Assembly: GCF_900215145.1 (NCBI RefSeq)
Contig: NZ_OBDO01000008.1
Coordinates: 62,001 to 126,000 of the forward strand
DNA: 64,000 bases
Reading direction: 5' to 3'
DNA from: Geodermatophilus sabuli
Lineage (GTDB): Bacteria > Actinomycetota > Actinomycetes > Mycobacteriales > Geodermatophilaceae
The translations under genes and the position numbers were made by a program. Below the pieces are notes generated by a model. That model did no database searches, was not told the DNA's origin, and saw only the letters and a list, made by a program, of their open reading frames with translations. Below are positions 17,846 through 27,087 of the stretch, in pieces (within the stretch, counting starts at the first letter, position 1; the number at the start of each line of letters is the position of its first letter).

Positions 17846-19144
17846 GTGCCCGTGGCGCGATGGCTGGAATCGGTGTGGGAACACTCGGACCTCAGCATGG
17901 TCCCCCGCGCCGACCGGCTCTTCGGTCCCTACCGCCAGTACGAGCCCGATCTGATCACGTCCCGGCCCCTCAGCACGTCGCTCGAGGGGAACCGGGCCGC
18001 GACCGTCGCCGAGCGGGCCGTCCGCGAGCTGGCGACCGGTCCAGGTGCCCAAGCACTCGAAGGACTCTCCCGGTTCCTCCTCCGCTCGGAGGCCATCGCC
18101 AGTTCCCTCATCGAAGGCATCGCGCCGTCCCCGCAGCAGGTCGCTCTCGCTGAACTGGCCCAGGACGAGGACGTGCGCGGCTTCAGCGACCAGGCCCGAC
18201 TGGTCGCCAACAACATCACGGTGCTGCGACGAGCAGGCGAGGACCTGGCGTCGGCGGACTCGATCACCGTGGAGGACATCGAGGCCCTGCACCGCGCCCT
18301 GCTCCCGGACGAGAGCCACTCCGGACTGCGCCGGGTCCAGAACCGGATCGGCGGCTCGAACTGGCACCCGCTGTCCGCGGACTTCGTGCCACCGCCGCCT
18401 GAACTGGTCCCGAGTCTGATGGCCGACCTGGTCGAGTACATGAATGGATCGGCGCACGCGCCGCTCGTGCAAGCCAGCATCGTGCACGCTCAGTTCGAGA
18501 CCATCCACCCGTTCACGGACGGCAACGGCCGGGTGGGCCGAGCGCTGATCCACACCGTGCTGACCCGCCGCGGCCTGACGCCGTCGGCCATCCTCCCGGT
18601 CAGCCTCGTCCTCGCGACCTCGCGGAACCGGTACGTGGAGGGGCTGACCGCGTACCGCTATGCGGCGTCACCGGACAGCTCTGCAGCAGCGGCTGCGGTC
18701 ACGAGCTGGTTGGAGGTCTTCCTGCAGGCTGCGACGGTCGCCGCGGAGCAGGCCGGACAGTTCGTCGGGCAGGTCGTCGAGCTCCGGGCCGAGTGGGAAG
18801 CCAAGCTGGCCGAGCACCGGGCAGCGCAGGGACGGCGGGAGACGCCGCGGGCGGACTCGGCGACCTCGCGCATCCTGCGCAGCCTGCCCGAGGTCCCGAT
18901 CCTGACGACCCGCACCGCGCAGCGGCGGCTGGAAGTCTCCTTCCCCGCCGCCCGGGCTGCTCTGGAGGAGCTGGCCGACGCCGGCATCCTGGCCCGGCGC
19001 TCCGTCGAGCGGGGGACGACCGGGTACACCGCGACCGACATCTTCTCGCTGGTCACCCATGCCGAGCGTCGACTGGCGAGCACCCGTTGGGACACCCGCG
19101 CGTCCGCGCCGAACCGCCCGGTCCCCGTACCACCGGACCTGTGA
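17846..19144 (+). CDS. Fic-domain AMP-transferase, class II (N-terminal inhibitory helix)
   Basis: This 432-residue protein may start at GTG 17846 or 17852. It has an N-terminal Fic_N region, the inhibitory motif S86-x3-E90-G91 (SSLIEGI), the Fic core motif HPFTDGNGRVGR at 221-232, and a C-terminal winged-helix region (about 340-405). Fic enzymes transfer AMP from ATP to hydroxyls of target proteins. The inhibitory glutamate blocks ATP orientation until relieved, so the protein should be autoinhibited. The winged helix is typical of single-protein bacterial Fic proteins that may also bind DNA. A palindrome over its promoter would fit autoregulation. Targets are unknown. No separate antitoxin is needed or seen. 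Confidence 0.93.
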   Translation: MPVARWLESVWEHSDLSMVPRADRLFGPYRQYEPDLITSRPLSTSLEGNRAATVAERAVRELATGPGAQALEGLSRFLLRSEAIASSLIEGIAPSPQQVALAELAQDEDVRGFSDQARLVANNITVLRRAGEDLASADSITVEDIEALHRALLPDESHSGLRRVQNRIGGSNWHPLSADFVPPPPELVPSLMADLVEYMNGSAHAPLVQASIVHAQFETIHPFTDGNGRVGRALIHTVLTRRGLTPSAILPVSLVLATSRNRYVEGLTAYRYAASPDSSAAAAAVTSWLEVFLQAATVAAEQAGQFVGQVVELRAEWEAKLAEHRAAQGRRETPRADSATSRILRSLPEVPILTTRTAQRRLEVSFPAARAALEELADAGILARRSVERGTTGYTATDIFSLVTHAERRLASTRWDTRASAPNRPVPVPPDL

Positions 19145-19371
19145 CCCACGTGGGTCCCCGCGAGAGCTTCGTGCGGGACCGCACGGAGGCCGCCGGTCCG
19201 ATGGCCTCGGTCACCGTCGACGTGGAGGTGACCGTCCGCGAGGTCCGACCCGACGACGCCGCGACCAGCTCCACCGTCGAGCTGGTCCTGTCCCGGGGCG
19301 ACCGCTCCCGCACCGTGGAGCTGACCGTCATCCAGGAGTCGGACGGGTACCGCGTGTGTGGCCTCTACTGA
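19141..19371 (+). CDS. Small hypothetical protein translationally coupled to fic
   Basis: The GTG at 19141 overlaps the fic stop codon (GTGA), and the frame gives 76 residues. The last two thirds form an alternating hydrophobic pattern (ASVTVDVEVTVREVR, TVELVLSRGDRSRTVELTVI) ending in DGYRVCGLY. This looks like the final strands of an NTF2/Mce-associated-type domain, so it may be a fragment or a very small stand-alone fold. Its 3' end overlaps the convergent DinB-like gene by 7 bp. Alternative start: ATG 19201. Confidence 0.45.
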   Translation: MTHVGPRESFVRDRTEAAGPMASVTVDVEVTVREVRPDDAATSSTVELVLSRGDRSRTVELTVIQESDGYRVCGLY

Positions 19372-19967
19372 GGTGAGCCGGGAGTTCCCGACGGCGGGTG
19401 CCAGTTCGGGTCGCGACCGGTGAGACCGAGCAGCCGGTGCAGCGGCGGGGCGTCGTCGGGCACGGGCACCGGCGCGCCGAACAGCCCCGGCACCGGCGGC
19501 TCGGCAGCCACCTGGGACGCGAACGCCGTCGCCCCCTCCACCGTCGCCGGGTCGGCCTCGAACTCCTGACCGGTGGCCACCGCGAGGTCCCAGCCGTGCA
19601 CGAGCACCTCGTCGACGGTGACCAGCCCGATCCCGGCGGCGGGCATGCTCACGCCGCCCGCCGCCGTGTCGCCCTCCCAGGCCTCCGGCTTCCGCCACGC
19701 GGCGACCAGCGCGTCGAGCTCGGCCGGGATGACCGTGCGCCACTGCGGTGGGAGGTGGTCGGCGGAGGGTTGCGGAGGCGAGGGGTCCGGGGTCTTCTCG
19801 GCGGAGAGTCGCAGGCCCACGGCCAGCCCTGCGACGTGGTCGAGCAGGGTGGCCACCGAGGCCTCCGCGCACGGCGTCGGGTGCCCGAGCTGCTCGTCGC
19901 GGACGCCGGCGACCACCCGCTTGAGCACCTCTGCCTGTGGGCCGAGATCGATCTGCGTCGTCTGCAT
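19365..19967 (-). CDS. TIGR03086-type DinB/maleylpyruvate-isomerase-like protein
   Basis: The 200-residue product starts at ATG 19967 (MQTTQIDLGPQAEVLKRVVA). Features of the mycothiol-dependent DinB superfamily are visible: a start helix, CAEASVATLLDHVAGLA (metal-ligand His) and VLVHGWDLA (second His near residue 145). The final GRDPNWHPP is also typical of TIGR03086 proteins. Such proteins bind a divalent metal and are proposed to be thiol-dependent transferases or isomerases; the substrate is unknown. Its presence supports a mycothiol-making host. Confidence 0.8.
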   Translation of the reverse strand: MQTTQIDLGPQAEVLKRVVAGVRDEQLGHPTPCAEASVATLLDHVAGLAVGLRLSAEKTPDPSPPQPSADHLPPQWRTVIPAELDALVAAWRKPEAWEGDTAAGGVSMPAAGIGLVTVDEVLVHGWDLAVATGQEFEADPATVEGATAFASQVAAEPPVPGLFGAPVPVPDDAPPLHRLLGLTGRDPNWHPPSGTPGSPQ

Positions 19968-20060
19968 GCGATGGAGACCGCCCGCCGCCGCGATACTCAC
20001 CGGCCACACTCTGGGTAGTCGTACCATGACGGTTCGTCGACCGGGGAGAGCTCCAGACCC

Positions 20061-21125
20061 ATGGCCCACGTCCCGCCGGACCGCCGGCCCACCGCACGGT
20101 TCCCGCGCCTCGGGCGCGCTCCGTCCCGGCGCGCCCACGAACCGTTCGTCGACGCCGCGGCCCACGACCCGTACGCGGCGGACCCGTACGCGTCCGGGCC
20201 GTACGCACCGGCCCCCGAGCCCGAGCGGCCGGCCCGCCCGTCGTGGCGCCGCGACCGGCCGGGGCCGCAGCCGGCGCCCCGCACCCGCCCCGACCCGACA
20301 CCCGCGGCCGGCCGGCCCCGCCGCCGGTTGCTGCGCCGCATCTCGCGCGTGCTCGCCGTGATCGTCGTCGTCCAGGCGCTGGTGATCCTGTCGCTGCGCT
20401 GGATCGACCCGCCCACGACCGCCTTCATGGCGGCCAACCCCGGCGACGTCGTCCAGCAGTCCGTGCCGATCGAGCACGTCTCCCGCAACTTCCTCGCCGC
20501 GGTCATCGCGCACGAGGACGCCGCGCTCCCCCACCGCTCCGGCGCCTTCGCCTGGGGCGCCCTCATGGCCCGCGCCGAGGCGCACCTGGCCGGCGACGAG
20601 GACCCCTCGGGCTCCACCATCCCGCAGCAGGTCGCCAAGAACCTCTTCCTCAACCAGGAGATGAGCGCCTGGCGCAAGGTGGTCGAGGCCGGGCTGTCCG
20701 CCGAGCTCGCGCTGGCGCTCGACGACCGCCGGATGCTCGAGCTCTACGTCAACTACGCCCAGTTCGGGCCGACGATCTACGGCGTCTGCGCGGCCAGCTG
20801 GTACTACTTCGACTCCCCGCCGCAGGACCTCCCCGTTCCCCAGGCCGTGCAGCTCGTCGGCCTGCTCCCCTCCCCCGGGCACGTCCAGCGCGCACCCGGC
20901 GGCGGCCTCGACTTCGACGTCGAGGACGGCCTCGGCTGGCTCTCCCGCTCGCACGTCGTCAACGCGCAGAACCGGGTGCCGCGGCACATCGAGCGCCTGG
21001 GCTTCCAGCCGGTCGAGGACATCGGCGTCACCGGTCTGGCCGCCGACCAGCCGGCCTCGGACGACGACTGCTCGACCCGGCCGCAGGAGGTCGCCGACCT
21101 GATCGCCGCGGAGGGCACCGCCTGA
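20061..21125 (+). CDS. mtgA: Monofunctional peptidoglycan glycosyltransferase (GT51)
   Basis: This 354-residue protein has a long disordered Pro/Arg-rich cytoplasmic head (1-90), one membrane helix (about 95-113) and a GT51 domain (about 120-320). Key residues: E152 in AHEDAALPHRSG (donor-site glutamate), GSTIPQQVAKNLFLN, and E209 in RKVVEAGLSAELALAL. The AQFGPTIYGVCAASWYYF block follows as in MtgA. It polymerises lipid II into glycan strands at the membrane surface and lacks a transpeptidase domain. Family motifs are clear, although the first motif has LPH where many have FxxH. Confidence 0.9.
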   Translation: MAHVPPDRRPTARFPRLGRAPSRRAHEPFVDAAAHDPYAADPYASGPYAPAPEPERPARPSWRRDRPGPQPAPRTRPDPTPAAGRPRRRLLRRISRVLAVIVVVQALVILSLRWIDPPTTAFMAANPGDVVQQSVPIEHVSRNFLAAVIAHEDAALPHRSGAFAWGALMARAEAHLAGDEDPSGSTIPQQVAKNLFLNQEMSAWRKVVEAGLSAELALALDDRRMLELYVNYAQFGPTIYGVCAASWYYFDSPPQDLPVPQAVQLVGLLPSPGHVQRAPGGGLDFDVEDGLGWLSRSHVVNAQNRVPRHIERLGFQPVEDIGVTGLAADQPASDDDCSTRPQEVADLIAAEGTA

Positions 21126-21258
21126 CCGCTCACTGCCCGCGAACCTGACCCGATCGGCCCGGGTCCGTCACGGGTCTTCGCCCTGGGTGCCCGCGCATCG
21201 TGGCCAGGAGGTTCGACGGACACGGTCGCAGTCCGGACCGGAGGCACCACCTGACTGC

Positions 21259-21287
21259 TTGCCGCTCCGATCGGCGCGCGGGAGGGT
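21259..21287 (+). promoter_or_regulatory. Candidate promoter of ABM-like copy 2
   Basis: TTGCCG (21259-21264), 17 bp, GAGGGT (21282-21287), located 38 bp before the TTG start of copy 2. The layout matches the promoters of the other three paralogs, but the -10 context is more diverged. Confidence 0.4.
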
Positions 21288-21324
21288 GAGCGGCGTCACA
21301 GCCGCCCGACGGAGGAGCGACCGC

Positions 21325-21948
21325 TTGTACGCGCGATCCACGAGCATCCGAGGCAATCCGGACGACATCGGGAAGGGCGTCACCTACCTGCGCGAGGAGG
21401 TGCTGCCGCGTGTCTCGCAGAGCCATGGCTGCGTCGGCATGTCCGTGCTCGCCGATCACGACGGCGGCCGCTGCATCGTCGCGACGGCGTGGGCCGACGA
21501 ACAGGCCATGCGCGCCACCGTCGAGGAGGACCGCACCGTCCAGGAGCGCCTCGTGCAGACCCTCGGCGGCCACTCCGCGGACGTCCACCAGTGGGAGATC
21601 GCCGTCCTGCACCGCGACCGCCCGGCCGGGGACGGCGCCGGCGCGCAGGTCACCTGGGCGCGCGTACCGACCAACCACGTGGACGAGCTGCTCGACGCCT
21701 ACCGGATCAACCTGATGCCCAGGCTCCAGGAGCTCCCCGGCTTCTGCAGCGTGAGCATGCTGGTCGACCGGCGCCAGGGCCGGACGGTCAGCGTCACCAG
21801 CTTCGAGACCCGCGAGGCCCTCGGGCTGGTGCGCCGGCACGCGCGGTCGCTGCGCGAGCAGTTCGCCCGCGCCATGGGCGCCAACATCGTGGACATCGCC
21901 GAGATGGACCTCGCTCTCGCCCACCTGCGGGTGCCCGAGACCATCTGA
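21325..21948 (+). CDS. Tandem ABM-like protein, copy 2 (TTG start)
   Basis: The 207-residue product begins at TTG 21325, because only this start restores the family N-terminus (LYARSTS, equivalent to MYARSTT). GGAGGAG lies 8-14 bp upstream. Two ABM-like halves are present, with GCVGMSV in half 1 and GFCSVSM in half 2. The C-terminus is HLRVPETI, the only copy with I instead of V. It is the most diverged of the four in half 1 (an extra acidic insertion EEDRTVQER). It sits alone between the transglycosylase gene and an AraC regulator. Confidence 0.75.
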   Translation: MYARSTSIRGNPDDIGKGVTYLREEVLPRVSQSHGCVGMSVLADHDGGRCIVATAWADEQAMRATVEEDRTVQERLVQTLGGHSADVHQWEIAVLHRDRPAGDGAGAQVTWARVPTNHVDELLDAYRINLMPRLQELPGFCSVSMLVDRRQGRTVSVTSFETREALGLVRRHARSLREQFARAMGANIVDIAEMDLALAHLRVPETI

Positions 21949-21987
21949 CGGCCGCCGCGGGAGGCCGGACCCGGACGGCCGCCGCCC

Positions 21988-22965
21988 TCAGCGGCCCCGC
22001 CGCACCTCGTCCGGGGTCCGGCCGAACGCGGTCCGGAACCCCCGGCCGAAGGTGGTCGGGTCGCGGAAGCCCCAGCAGTGCGCCACCGCGGCCACGGTCA
22101 CCGCCGTCCCCCGCCGGGCCAGCTCGCGCGCCGCGCCCTCCAACCGGCGCCGGCGCACGTAACCGGCCGGCGTCAGCCCGCGCGCGGCGAACAGCCCGTA
22201 CAGCGAGCGCTCGCTGACGTACGCGCCGGCCGCGATCGCCGCCGGGGTGAGCGACGGGTCGCGCAGGTGCGCCTCGACGTGGGCGGTGACCCGCGCCCAG
22301 GCCGCGTCGTCCGGCGGCGGGGCTGCGTCGTCCGGCGGCGGGGCTGCGTCGTCCGGCGGCGGGGCTGCGTCGTCCGGCGGCGGGGCTGCGTCGTCCGGCG
22401 GGGCGAGGGCACCGGCCAGCAGGTCCACCGCGGCGTCCGCGACCGGCTGCCCGAGCCGCCCGTCCAGAGACGCCGCGCTGGCCAGCGTCGACCCGAGCAG
22501 TGCGGTGAGCAGGCCGGCGGCGGCCGGGTCGAGCAGCCCGCTGCGCGCACCGGGCAGCCGGGACGACGGCACCAGCAGCGTCCACTTGTGCAGGCGGCCC
22601 GGCACCCGGAAGCGCGCGGGCTCGTCGGCCCGCCACAGCAGCGCCGCCCCGGGACCGAGCACCACCCGCGTGCCGCCGACCTCCACCTGTTCCAGTCCGG
22701 ACCGCACGAACAGCACCCCGACGACGTCGTCGTCCGTCGCCGCCAGCTGCGAGCGCCCGCGCGAGCCCGAGCACGGGCCGCAGCGGCAGTCGACCAGCGC
22801 CAGGTCGCCAACCCGGTAGCGGACGAGGCCGGCCGGGCCGGGCACGAGCTCACCCGGGGTCAGCGACCACGGCAGGTGGGTGGCGCTGACCACCTCGCGG
22901 AAGGCGTCGTCCCGGTCGGCGGCGGGCACGTCGGCGGCGTCCCACCGTTCCGCGACCAGGGTCAT
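21988..22965 (-). CDS. AraC-family regulator with an expandable Pro-Asp linker
   Basis: The 325-residue product starts at ATG 22965. Residues 1-175 form a cupin-like ligand domain of the AraC_binding_2 type (CRCGPCSGSRG with three cysteines, VLGPGAALLWRADEP). Residues 215-325 are the double HTH (LTPAAIAAGAYVSERSLYGLF, VTVAAVAHCWGFRDPTTFGRGF). Between them is a linker of repeated PPPDDAA units encoded by a 21-bp minisatellite. It is divergent from an alpha/beta hydrolase gene, 138 bp apart, which it may regulate. Confidence 0.88.
   Translation of the reverse strand: MTLVAERWDAADVPAADRDDAFREVVSATHLPWSLTPGELVPGPAGLVRYRVGDLALVDCRCGPCSGSRGRSQLAATDDDVVGVLFVRSGLEQVEVGGTRVVLGPGAALLWRADEPARFRVPGRLHKWTLLVPSSRLPGARSGLLDPAAAGLLTALLGSTLASAASLDGRLGQPVADAAVDLLAGALAPPDDAAPPPDDAAPPPDDAAPPPDDAAPPPDDAAWARVTAHVEAHLRDPSLTPAAIAAGAYVSERSLYGLFAARGLTPAGYVRRRRLEGAARELARRGTAVTVAAVAHCWGFRDPTTFGRGFRTAFGRTPDEVRRGR
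22304..22401. repeat. 21-bp coding minisatellite, about 4.7 copies
   Basis: Four perfect copies of the unit GCGTCGTCCGGCGGCGGGGC+T start at 22304, 22325, 22346 and 22367, and a 14-bp partial copy starts at 22388. The repeat encodes the PPPDDAA linker of the AraC regulator. Perfect identity between copies implies recent expansion; any copy change stays in frame. Confidence 0.95.
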
Positions 22966-23103
22966 CAGGGCCTCCCGCCGGCGACGCTGCCGTGCCGGCA
23001 GCCAACCCCCGGCCCGCCCGGTGCGGCAAGACCTGCACGCATCGCCGCGAACAGTGCAGGCATCGTCGCGACGGCGGCCGCGCCGCGCGGCACGGTCGGC
23101 GGC

Positions 23104-24006
23104 ATGCGAGAGGACATCGAGTTCGCGACCGAGGACGGCGTCACCCTGCGCGGGTGGCACTACTCCCCCGAGGGCACCGACGGCCGGGCACCGCTGGTCG
23201 TCATGGCGCACGGCTTCTCCGCCACCAAGGAGATGTACCTGGACGACTTCGCCGAGCACTTCGCCGCGGGCGGTCTCGGCGTGCTCGCCTACGACAACCG
23301 CAACCTCGGCGCCAGCGACGGCACGCCCCGCGGCGAGCTGGACCCGTGGCAGCAGATCCGCGACTACCGCACGGCCATCACCTGGGCGCAGACCCAGCCG
23401 TGGTGCGACCCCGACCGCATCGGCGTGTGGGGGTCGAGCTACAGCGGCGGGCACGTGCTCGTCGTCGCCGCGCTGGACCGGCGGGTGAAGGCCGTCGTCT
23501 CCCAGGTGCCCCTGGTCAGCGGGCTCACCAACGCCCGCCGGCTGATCCGCGCCGACGCCTTCGCCGGGCTGCGGCAGATGTTCGACGCCGACCGCGCCGC
23601 CCGCTACGCCGGCCAGGACCCGGCGATGATCCAGGTCGCCTGGGAGAAGCAGCCCGACGAGCCGTGCGCGCTGCCCACCGAGGACAGCCACGACTTCTTC
23701 CTCGGCCCCATCCTCGACCGCGCCACCACCTGGCGGAACGAGGTCACGCTGCGGTCGGTGGAGATGTTCACCGAGTACGAGCCGGGCGCCTACATCGGCC
23801 AGATCGCGCCGACCCCGCTGATGATGGTGGTCGCCGCGCAGGACCACCTGACCGTTGCCGACCTGACGCTGGAGTACTACGAGCGGGCCCGGCACCCCAA
23901 GGAGCTGCTGGTGCTGCCGGTCGGGCACTTCGACGCCTACGTCGGCGCGGCGTTCCAGCGGTCGGCGCCGGCGCAGCTGCGCTGGTTCCAGCAGCACCTG
24001 GGGTGA
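23104..24006 (+). CDS. Alpha/beta hydrolase (dienelactone-hydrolase / polyketide-transferase-like)
   Basis: This 300-residue enzyme starts at ATG 23104. It has the oxyanion strand AHGFSATKEMYLDDFAE, nucleophile elbow GSSYSGGH, acid in AAQDHLTVAD and base in PVGHFDAY. The body (NRNLGASDGTPRGELDP, ITWAQTQPWCDPDRIGVWG) is typical of the DUF1100/af380-like and DLH-like hydrolases that cleave or transfer acyl groups. Substrate unknown. It is cytoplasmic. The divergent AraC regulator is the likely controller. Confidence 0.85.
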   Translation: MREDIEFATEDGVTLRGWHYSPEGTDGRAPLVVMAHGFSATKEMYLDDFAEHFAAGGLGVLAYDNRNLGASDGTPRGELDPWQQIRDYRTAITWAQTQPWCDPDRIGVWGSSYSGGHVLVVAALDRRVKAVVSQVPLVSGLTNARRLIRADAFAGLRQMFDADRAARYAGQDPAMIQVAWEKQPDEPCALPTEDSHDFFLGPILDRATTWRNEVTLRSVEMFTEYEPGAYIGQIAPTPLMMVVAAQDHLTVADLTLEYYERARHPKELLVLPVGHFDAYVGAAFQRSAPAQLRWFQQHLG

Positions 24007-24061
24007 GCCGCTGACCGACGGCTGCCCCGCAGCGGGGGTTCGCGCGCAGGCGGCCGCGGCG

Positions 24062-24442
24062 TCACGCCTCGGGAGGCGCCTGGTCGGAGTTGAAGATGTC
24101 GATCCCGAACTTCCAGGAGCCGTCGGGCTGCCGCCGGTGGACGACGACGTACTTCCCGGTGTCCACGATCGCCCCGCCGGCGCGGATCTCGTACTGCCCC
24201 TCCTCGACGGCGACGTCCCCCAGCTCCTCCAGGGACACCGTCTTGAGCGCCCCGCCCTCGACGCCCTGGTCGAGCATGCCCCGCCAGAACTGCTCGATCG
24301 CGGCCGAACCCTGGACCGCCGGCGCCCCGGGCGGCAGCACCCGGCCGTCGGGCGCGTAGACCGACGCCACCATCGCCGCGTCCCCCTTCTCCATGCCCCG
24401 CACGAAGGTGGCGTTCAGGGCGTCGATCTCACTGCGACTCAT
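24062..24442 (-). CDS. NTF2-like / SgcJ-type DUF4440 protein
   Basis: The 126-residue product starts at ATG 24442 behind GAGGAGG. It shows the NTF2 pattern: helix MSRSEIDALNATFVRGMEKG, DAAMVASVYAPDGRVLPPG, AAIEQFWRGML, then a four-strand sheet ending WKFGIDIFNSD. This is the SgcJ/EcaC/DUF4440 branch with a PPGAP loop. Members are ligand-binding pockets, occasionally isomerases. No catalytic residue can be named here. It lies downstream of the LuxR regulator on the same strand, 91 bp away. Confidence 0.8.
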   Translation of the reverse strand: MSRSEIDALNATFVRGMEKGDAAMVASVYAPDGRVLPPGAPAVQGSAAIEQFWRGMLDQGVEGGALKTVSLEELGDVAVEEGQYEIRAGGAIVDTGKYVVVHRRQPDGSWKFGIDIFNSDQAPPEA

Positions 24443-24533
24443 GGCGTCCTCCTCGACGGTGTGGGGCCCAGCGTCGAACCGTCCGACGCCGGCCGACAGG
24501 GACCTCCGACCCCGGGGGAGGTCGTCGCAACGC

Positions 24534-25514
24534 TCAGCCCGGCAGGCGCACGAGCCCGACACCGACGGCGAACGCCGCCGCCGCGGCCCGGTTGCCCGCG
24601 CCGAGCTTGGCCAGCAGGTGCTCGACGTGCGTGGCCACCGTCCGCTCGCTGACCCCCAGCGACCGGGCGACCATGCGGTTGGTCTCCCCTCCGGCGAGCC
24701 CGCAGAGCACCTCCAGCTCGCGCAGGGACAGCCCGGCCGGCGGCACGCCCGGACCGTGCTCCACCACCACCCACGGCCCGGCCGGTCGCGCCTCGACGCC
24801 GAGCAACTCGCCGCCGCGCAGCACCAGCAGGTGCCGGCCCAGCCGCGACGGCCAGGCCGCGGGGTGCAGCAGCGCGGCCAGCGGTCCGCCGGCCAGCAGC
24901 GACGGGCGGGCGGACGGCGTCAACGCCAGCACCCGCCCGTCGTCCGGCGTCCAGGCCAGGACGCCCCCGTTGCCGGTGACCCCGGGCGGAGCCAGCCCGG
25001 CCAGCGGGTCGACCAGCCCGGCGAGGTCCGCCCGGAGCAGCCGCAGCCAGGCGACGGCCTCGTCGTCCACCCCGCCGGACGCCGTGCTCGCGTGCAGCAC
25101 TCCCACGTACCGGCCTCCGGTGGACAGACAGACGCTCACCCCGTCGGTGAACCGCGCCGGCCGGATGACCCGGTCGAACATCGGCCCGCGGCGGTCGGCC
25201 GGCGGGATGTCGCACACCCGCAGCGGGCGGCCGGTGTCCCGGACGGCGGGGAAGTGCGGGTCCTCGTGGAAGGCGGACTCCATCGCGGCGAGCGCGTCGG
25301 CGGCGTAGCCGGAGCTCGCCAGCGTGCGGTGCCGGCCGCCCACCGGGTCCCAGGACTCCACCGCGGCCGCGCAGGCCGACAGCGACTCCAGCGCGGCCAG
25401 CACCGCCTCGGCGCGCGCGGCACCCGGCAGCGGCTCGCCCGCCGCCGCGGCCTCGGCGGCCGCCCGGACGGTGAGCGCGGCGGACAGCCGAGCCGAGGTC
25501 CCGGCAGACCGCAT
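24534..25514 (-). CDS. LuxR-family transcriptional regulator
   Basis: This 326-residue protein starts at ATG 25514. A long N-terminal region (1-255) looks like a degenerate GAF-type sensor ([20 protein letters not shown]). The C-terminal LuxR helix-turn-helix (about 260-325) reads [20 protein letters not shown], then [20 protein letters not shown]. No receiver aspartate is present, so it is not a classical response regulator. It is divergent from the amidase gene (142 bp), which it may control. Confidence 0.85.
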   Translation of the reverse strand: MRSAGTSARLSAALTVRAAAEAAAAGEPLPGAARAEAVLAALESLSACAAAVESWDPVGGRHRTLASSGYAADALAAMESAFHEDPHFPAVRDTGRPLRVCDIPPADRRGPMFDRVIRPARFTDGVSVCLSTGGRYVGVLHASTASGGVDDEAVAWLRLLRADLAGLVDPLAGLAPPGVTGNGGVLAWTPDDGRVLALTPSARPSLLAGGPLAALLHPAAWPSRLGRHLLVLRGGELLGVEARPAGPWVVVEHGPGVPPAGLSLRELEVLCGLAGGETNRMVARSLGVSERTVATHVEHLLAKLGAGNRAAAAAFAVGVGLVRLPG

Positions 25515-25656
25515 GCGCGGCAGGGTGGCACGGTCCGCCCGGCACCGGAAGGACCCCCGCGGTCGGTACTTCGACCGATGCGCGCGCCGCTCCGGGTGCG
25601 GAGGATCCCCGGTCGACGCGGGCAGCGGAGCCCGCGCGAACCACGAGGAGCGGGCC

Positions 25657-27087
25657 GTGGAGGTCTCCGAGTACACCGAGCACGACGCCACCGGGCTGGC
25701 CGAGCTGATCGCCGCCGGCAAGGTCTCCGCCGCCGAGGTGCAGACCGCGGCGCGGCAGGCCGTCGAGTCAGTGAACGGCGAGCTGAACGCGCTGGTCGGC
25801 GAGCTGTTCGAGCGGCCGCTGGCGGCCGACGAGCGCGGCCCGTTCCGCGGCGTGCCGTTCGCGATCAAGGACCTCGTGCTGCACGCCGAGGGCGTCCCGC
25901 AGCGCGCCGGCACCCGGATGCTCGGCCCCGGCATCCCGTATCCGTACGACACCGCGCTGATGCGACGCTTCCGCGAGGCGGGGCTGGCCGCCGTCGGCCT
26001 GACCGCGACGCCGGAGTTCGGCTTCAGCGCCACCACCGAGTCCGTCGCCAACGGGCCGACCCGCAACCCGTGGGACACCTCCCGCTCCCCCGGCGGCTCC
26101 AGCGGCGGGTCGGCCGCGCTGGTCGCCGCCCGTGCGCTGCCGGTCGCGCACGCCAGCGACGGCGGCGGCTCGATCCGCATCCCGGCCGCCGCCTCGGGTC
26201 TGGTCGGCCTCAAGCCCAGCCGCGGCCGGACCACCGTCGCCCCCGACTACGCCGATCCGCTGCTCGGCCTCGGCATCGAGTTCGCGCTCACCCGCACGGT
26301 GCGCGACGCGGCCGGCCTGCTCGACGCCGTCCACGGGGCCGAGCCGGGCGACCGCTACCTGCTGCCCGCCCCGGCGACCACGTTCGCCGACGCCGCCCGT
26401 CCGCCGGCGGGCCGACTGCGGGTCGCCGTCTGCACGACGGCGGCCAGCGGCGTGCCGGTCGACCCGGCGTGCGTCGCGGCGGTCGCCGCCGCCGCCGAGG
26501 CGCTGGAGCGCGCCGGGCACACCGTCGAGGAGGCCGCACCGGAGTTCGACGTCGCCGCGTTCGACGACGCCAACCTCAAGGCCTGGTGCAGCTTCCTCGC
26601 CGACGGCGCGTACGGGGCCGCCGCGGCCCTGGGCATCGAGCTGTCCACCGACGTCCTGGAGCACACGACCCTGGCGTGCGCGGAGTACGGCGCGACCCTC
26701 ACCGCGCTCGACCTGTACGCCGTCGACCGGGTCTTCAACGCCACCACCCGCACGCTCGCCCGCTTCCTCACCGGCTACGACGTGTGGCTCACCCCGACCA
26801 CCGCCGCGCCGAACACCGTCCTCGGGCACCTGGACGCGAACGACCCCACGCTGGACGCCCGCGGCTGGTACGACCGGATCTTCACGTTCGCGCCGTTCAC
26901 CGCCTGGGCGAACGTCACCGGCATGCCGGCGGTCTCCGTGCCGGGGACGCCGTCGCCCGAGGGCTGGCCGGTCGGCGTCCAGGTGGTCGGCCGCTACGCC
27001 GGTGAGGAGACCCTGCTCGGCGTCGCGGCCCTGCTGGAGGAGGCGCTGCCGTGGGCCGACCGCCGCCCGGCGGTGCTCGCCCGGTGA
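25657..27087 (+). CDS. Amidase-signature family enzyme
   Basis: The 476-residue product starts at GTG 25657; the frame is open earlier but lacks family sequence. The Ser-cisSer-Lys triad is complete: K71 (FAIKDLV), S148 in [11 protein letters not shown] and S172 in [14 protein letters not shown]. Amidase-signature enzymes hydrolyse amides; this stand-alone form, with no GatB/GatC partner nearby, is likely catabolic rather than tRNA-dependent. The stop overlaps the start of the next small protein (GTGA), so they are co-translated. Confidence 0.92.
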   Translation: MEVSEYTEHDATGLAELIAAGKVSAAEVQTAARQAVESVNGELNALVGELFERPLAADERGPFRGVPFAIKDLVLHAEGVPQRAGTRMLGPGIPYPYDTALMRRFREAGLAAVGLTATPEFGFSATTESVANGPTRNPWDTSRSPGGSSGGSAALVAARALPVAHASDGGGSIRIPAAASGLVGLKPSRGRTTVAPDYADPLLGLGIEFALTRTVRDAAGLLDAVHGAEPGDRYLLPAPATTFADAARPPAGRLRVAVCTTAASGVPVDPACVAAVAAAAEALERAGHTVEEAAPEFDVAAFDDANLKAWCSFLADGAYGAAAALGIELSTDVLEHTTLACAEYGATLTALDLYAVDRVFNATTRTLARFLTGYDVWLTPTTAAPNTVLGHLDANDPTLDARGWYDRIFTFAPFTAWANVTGMPAVSVPGTPSPEGWPVGVQVVGRYAGEETLLGVAALLEEALPWADRRPAVLAR

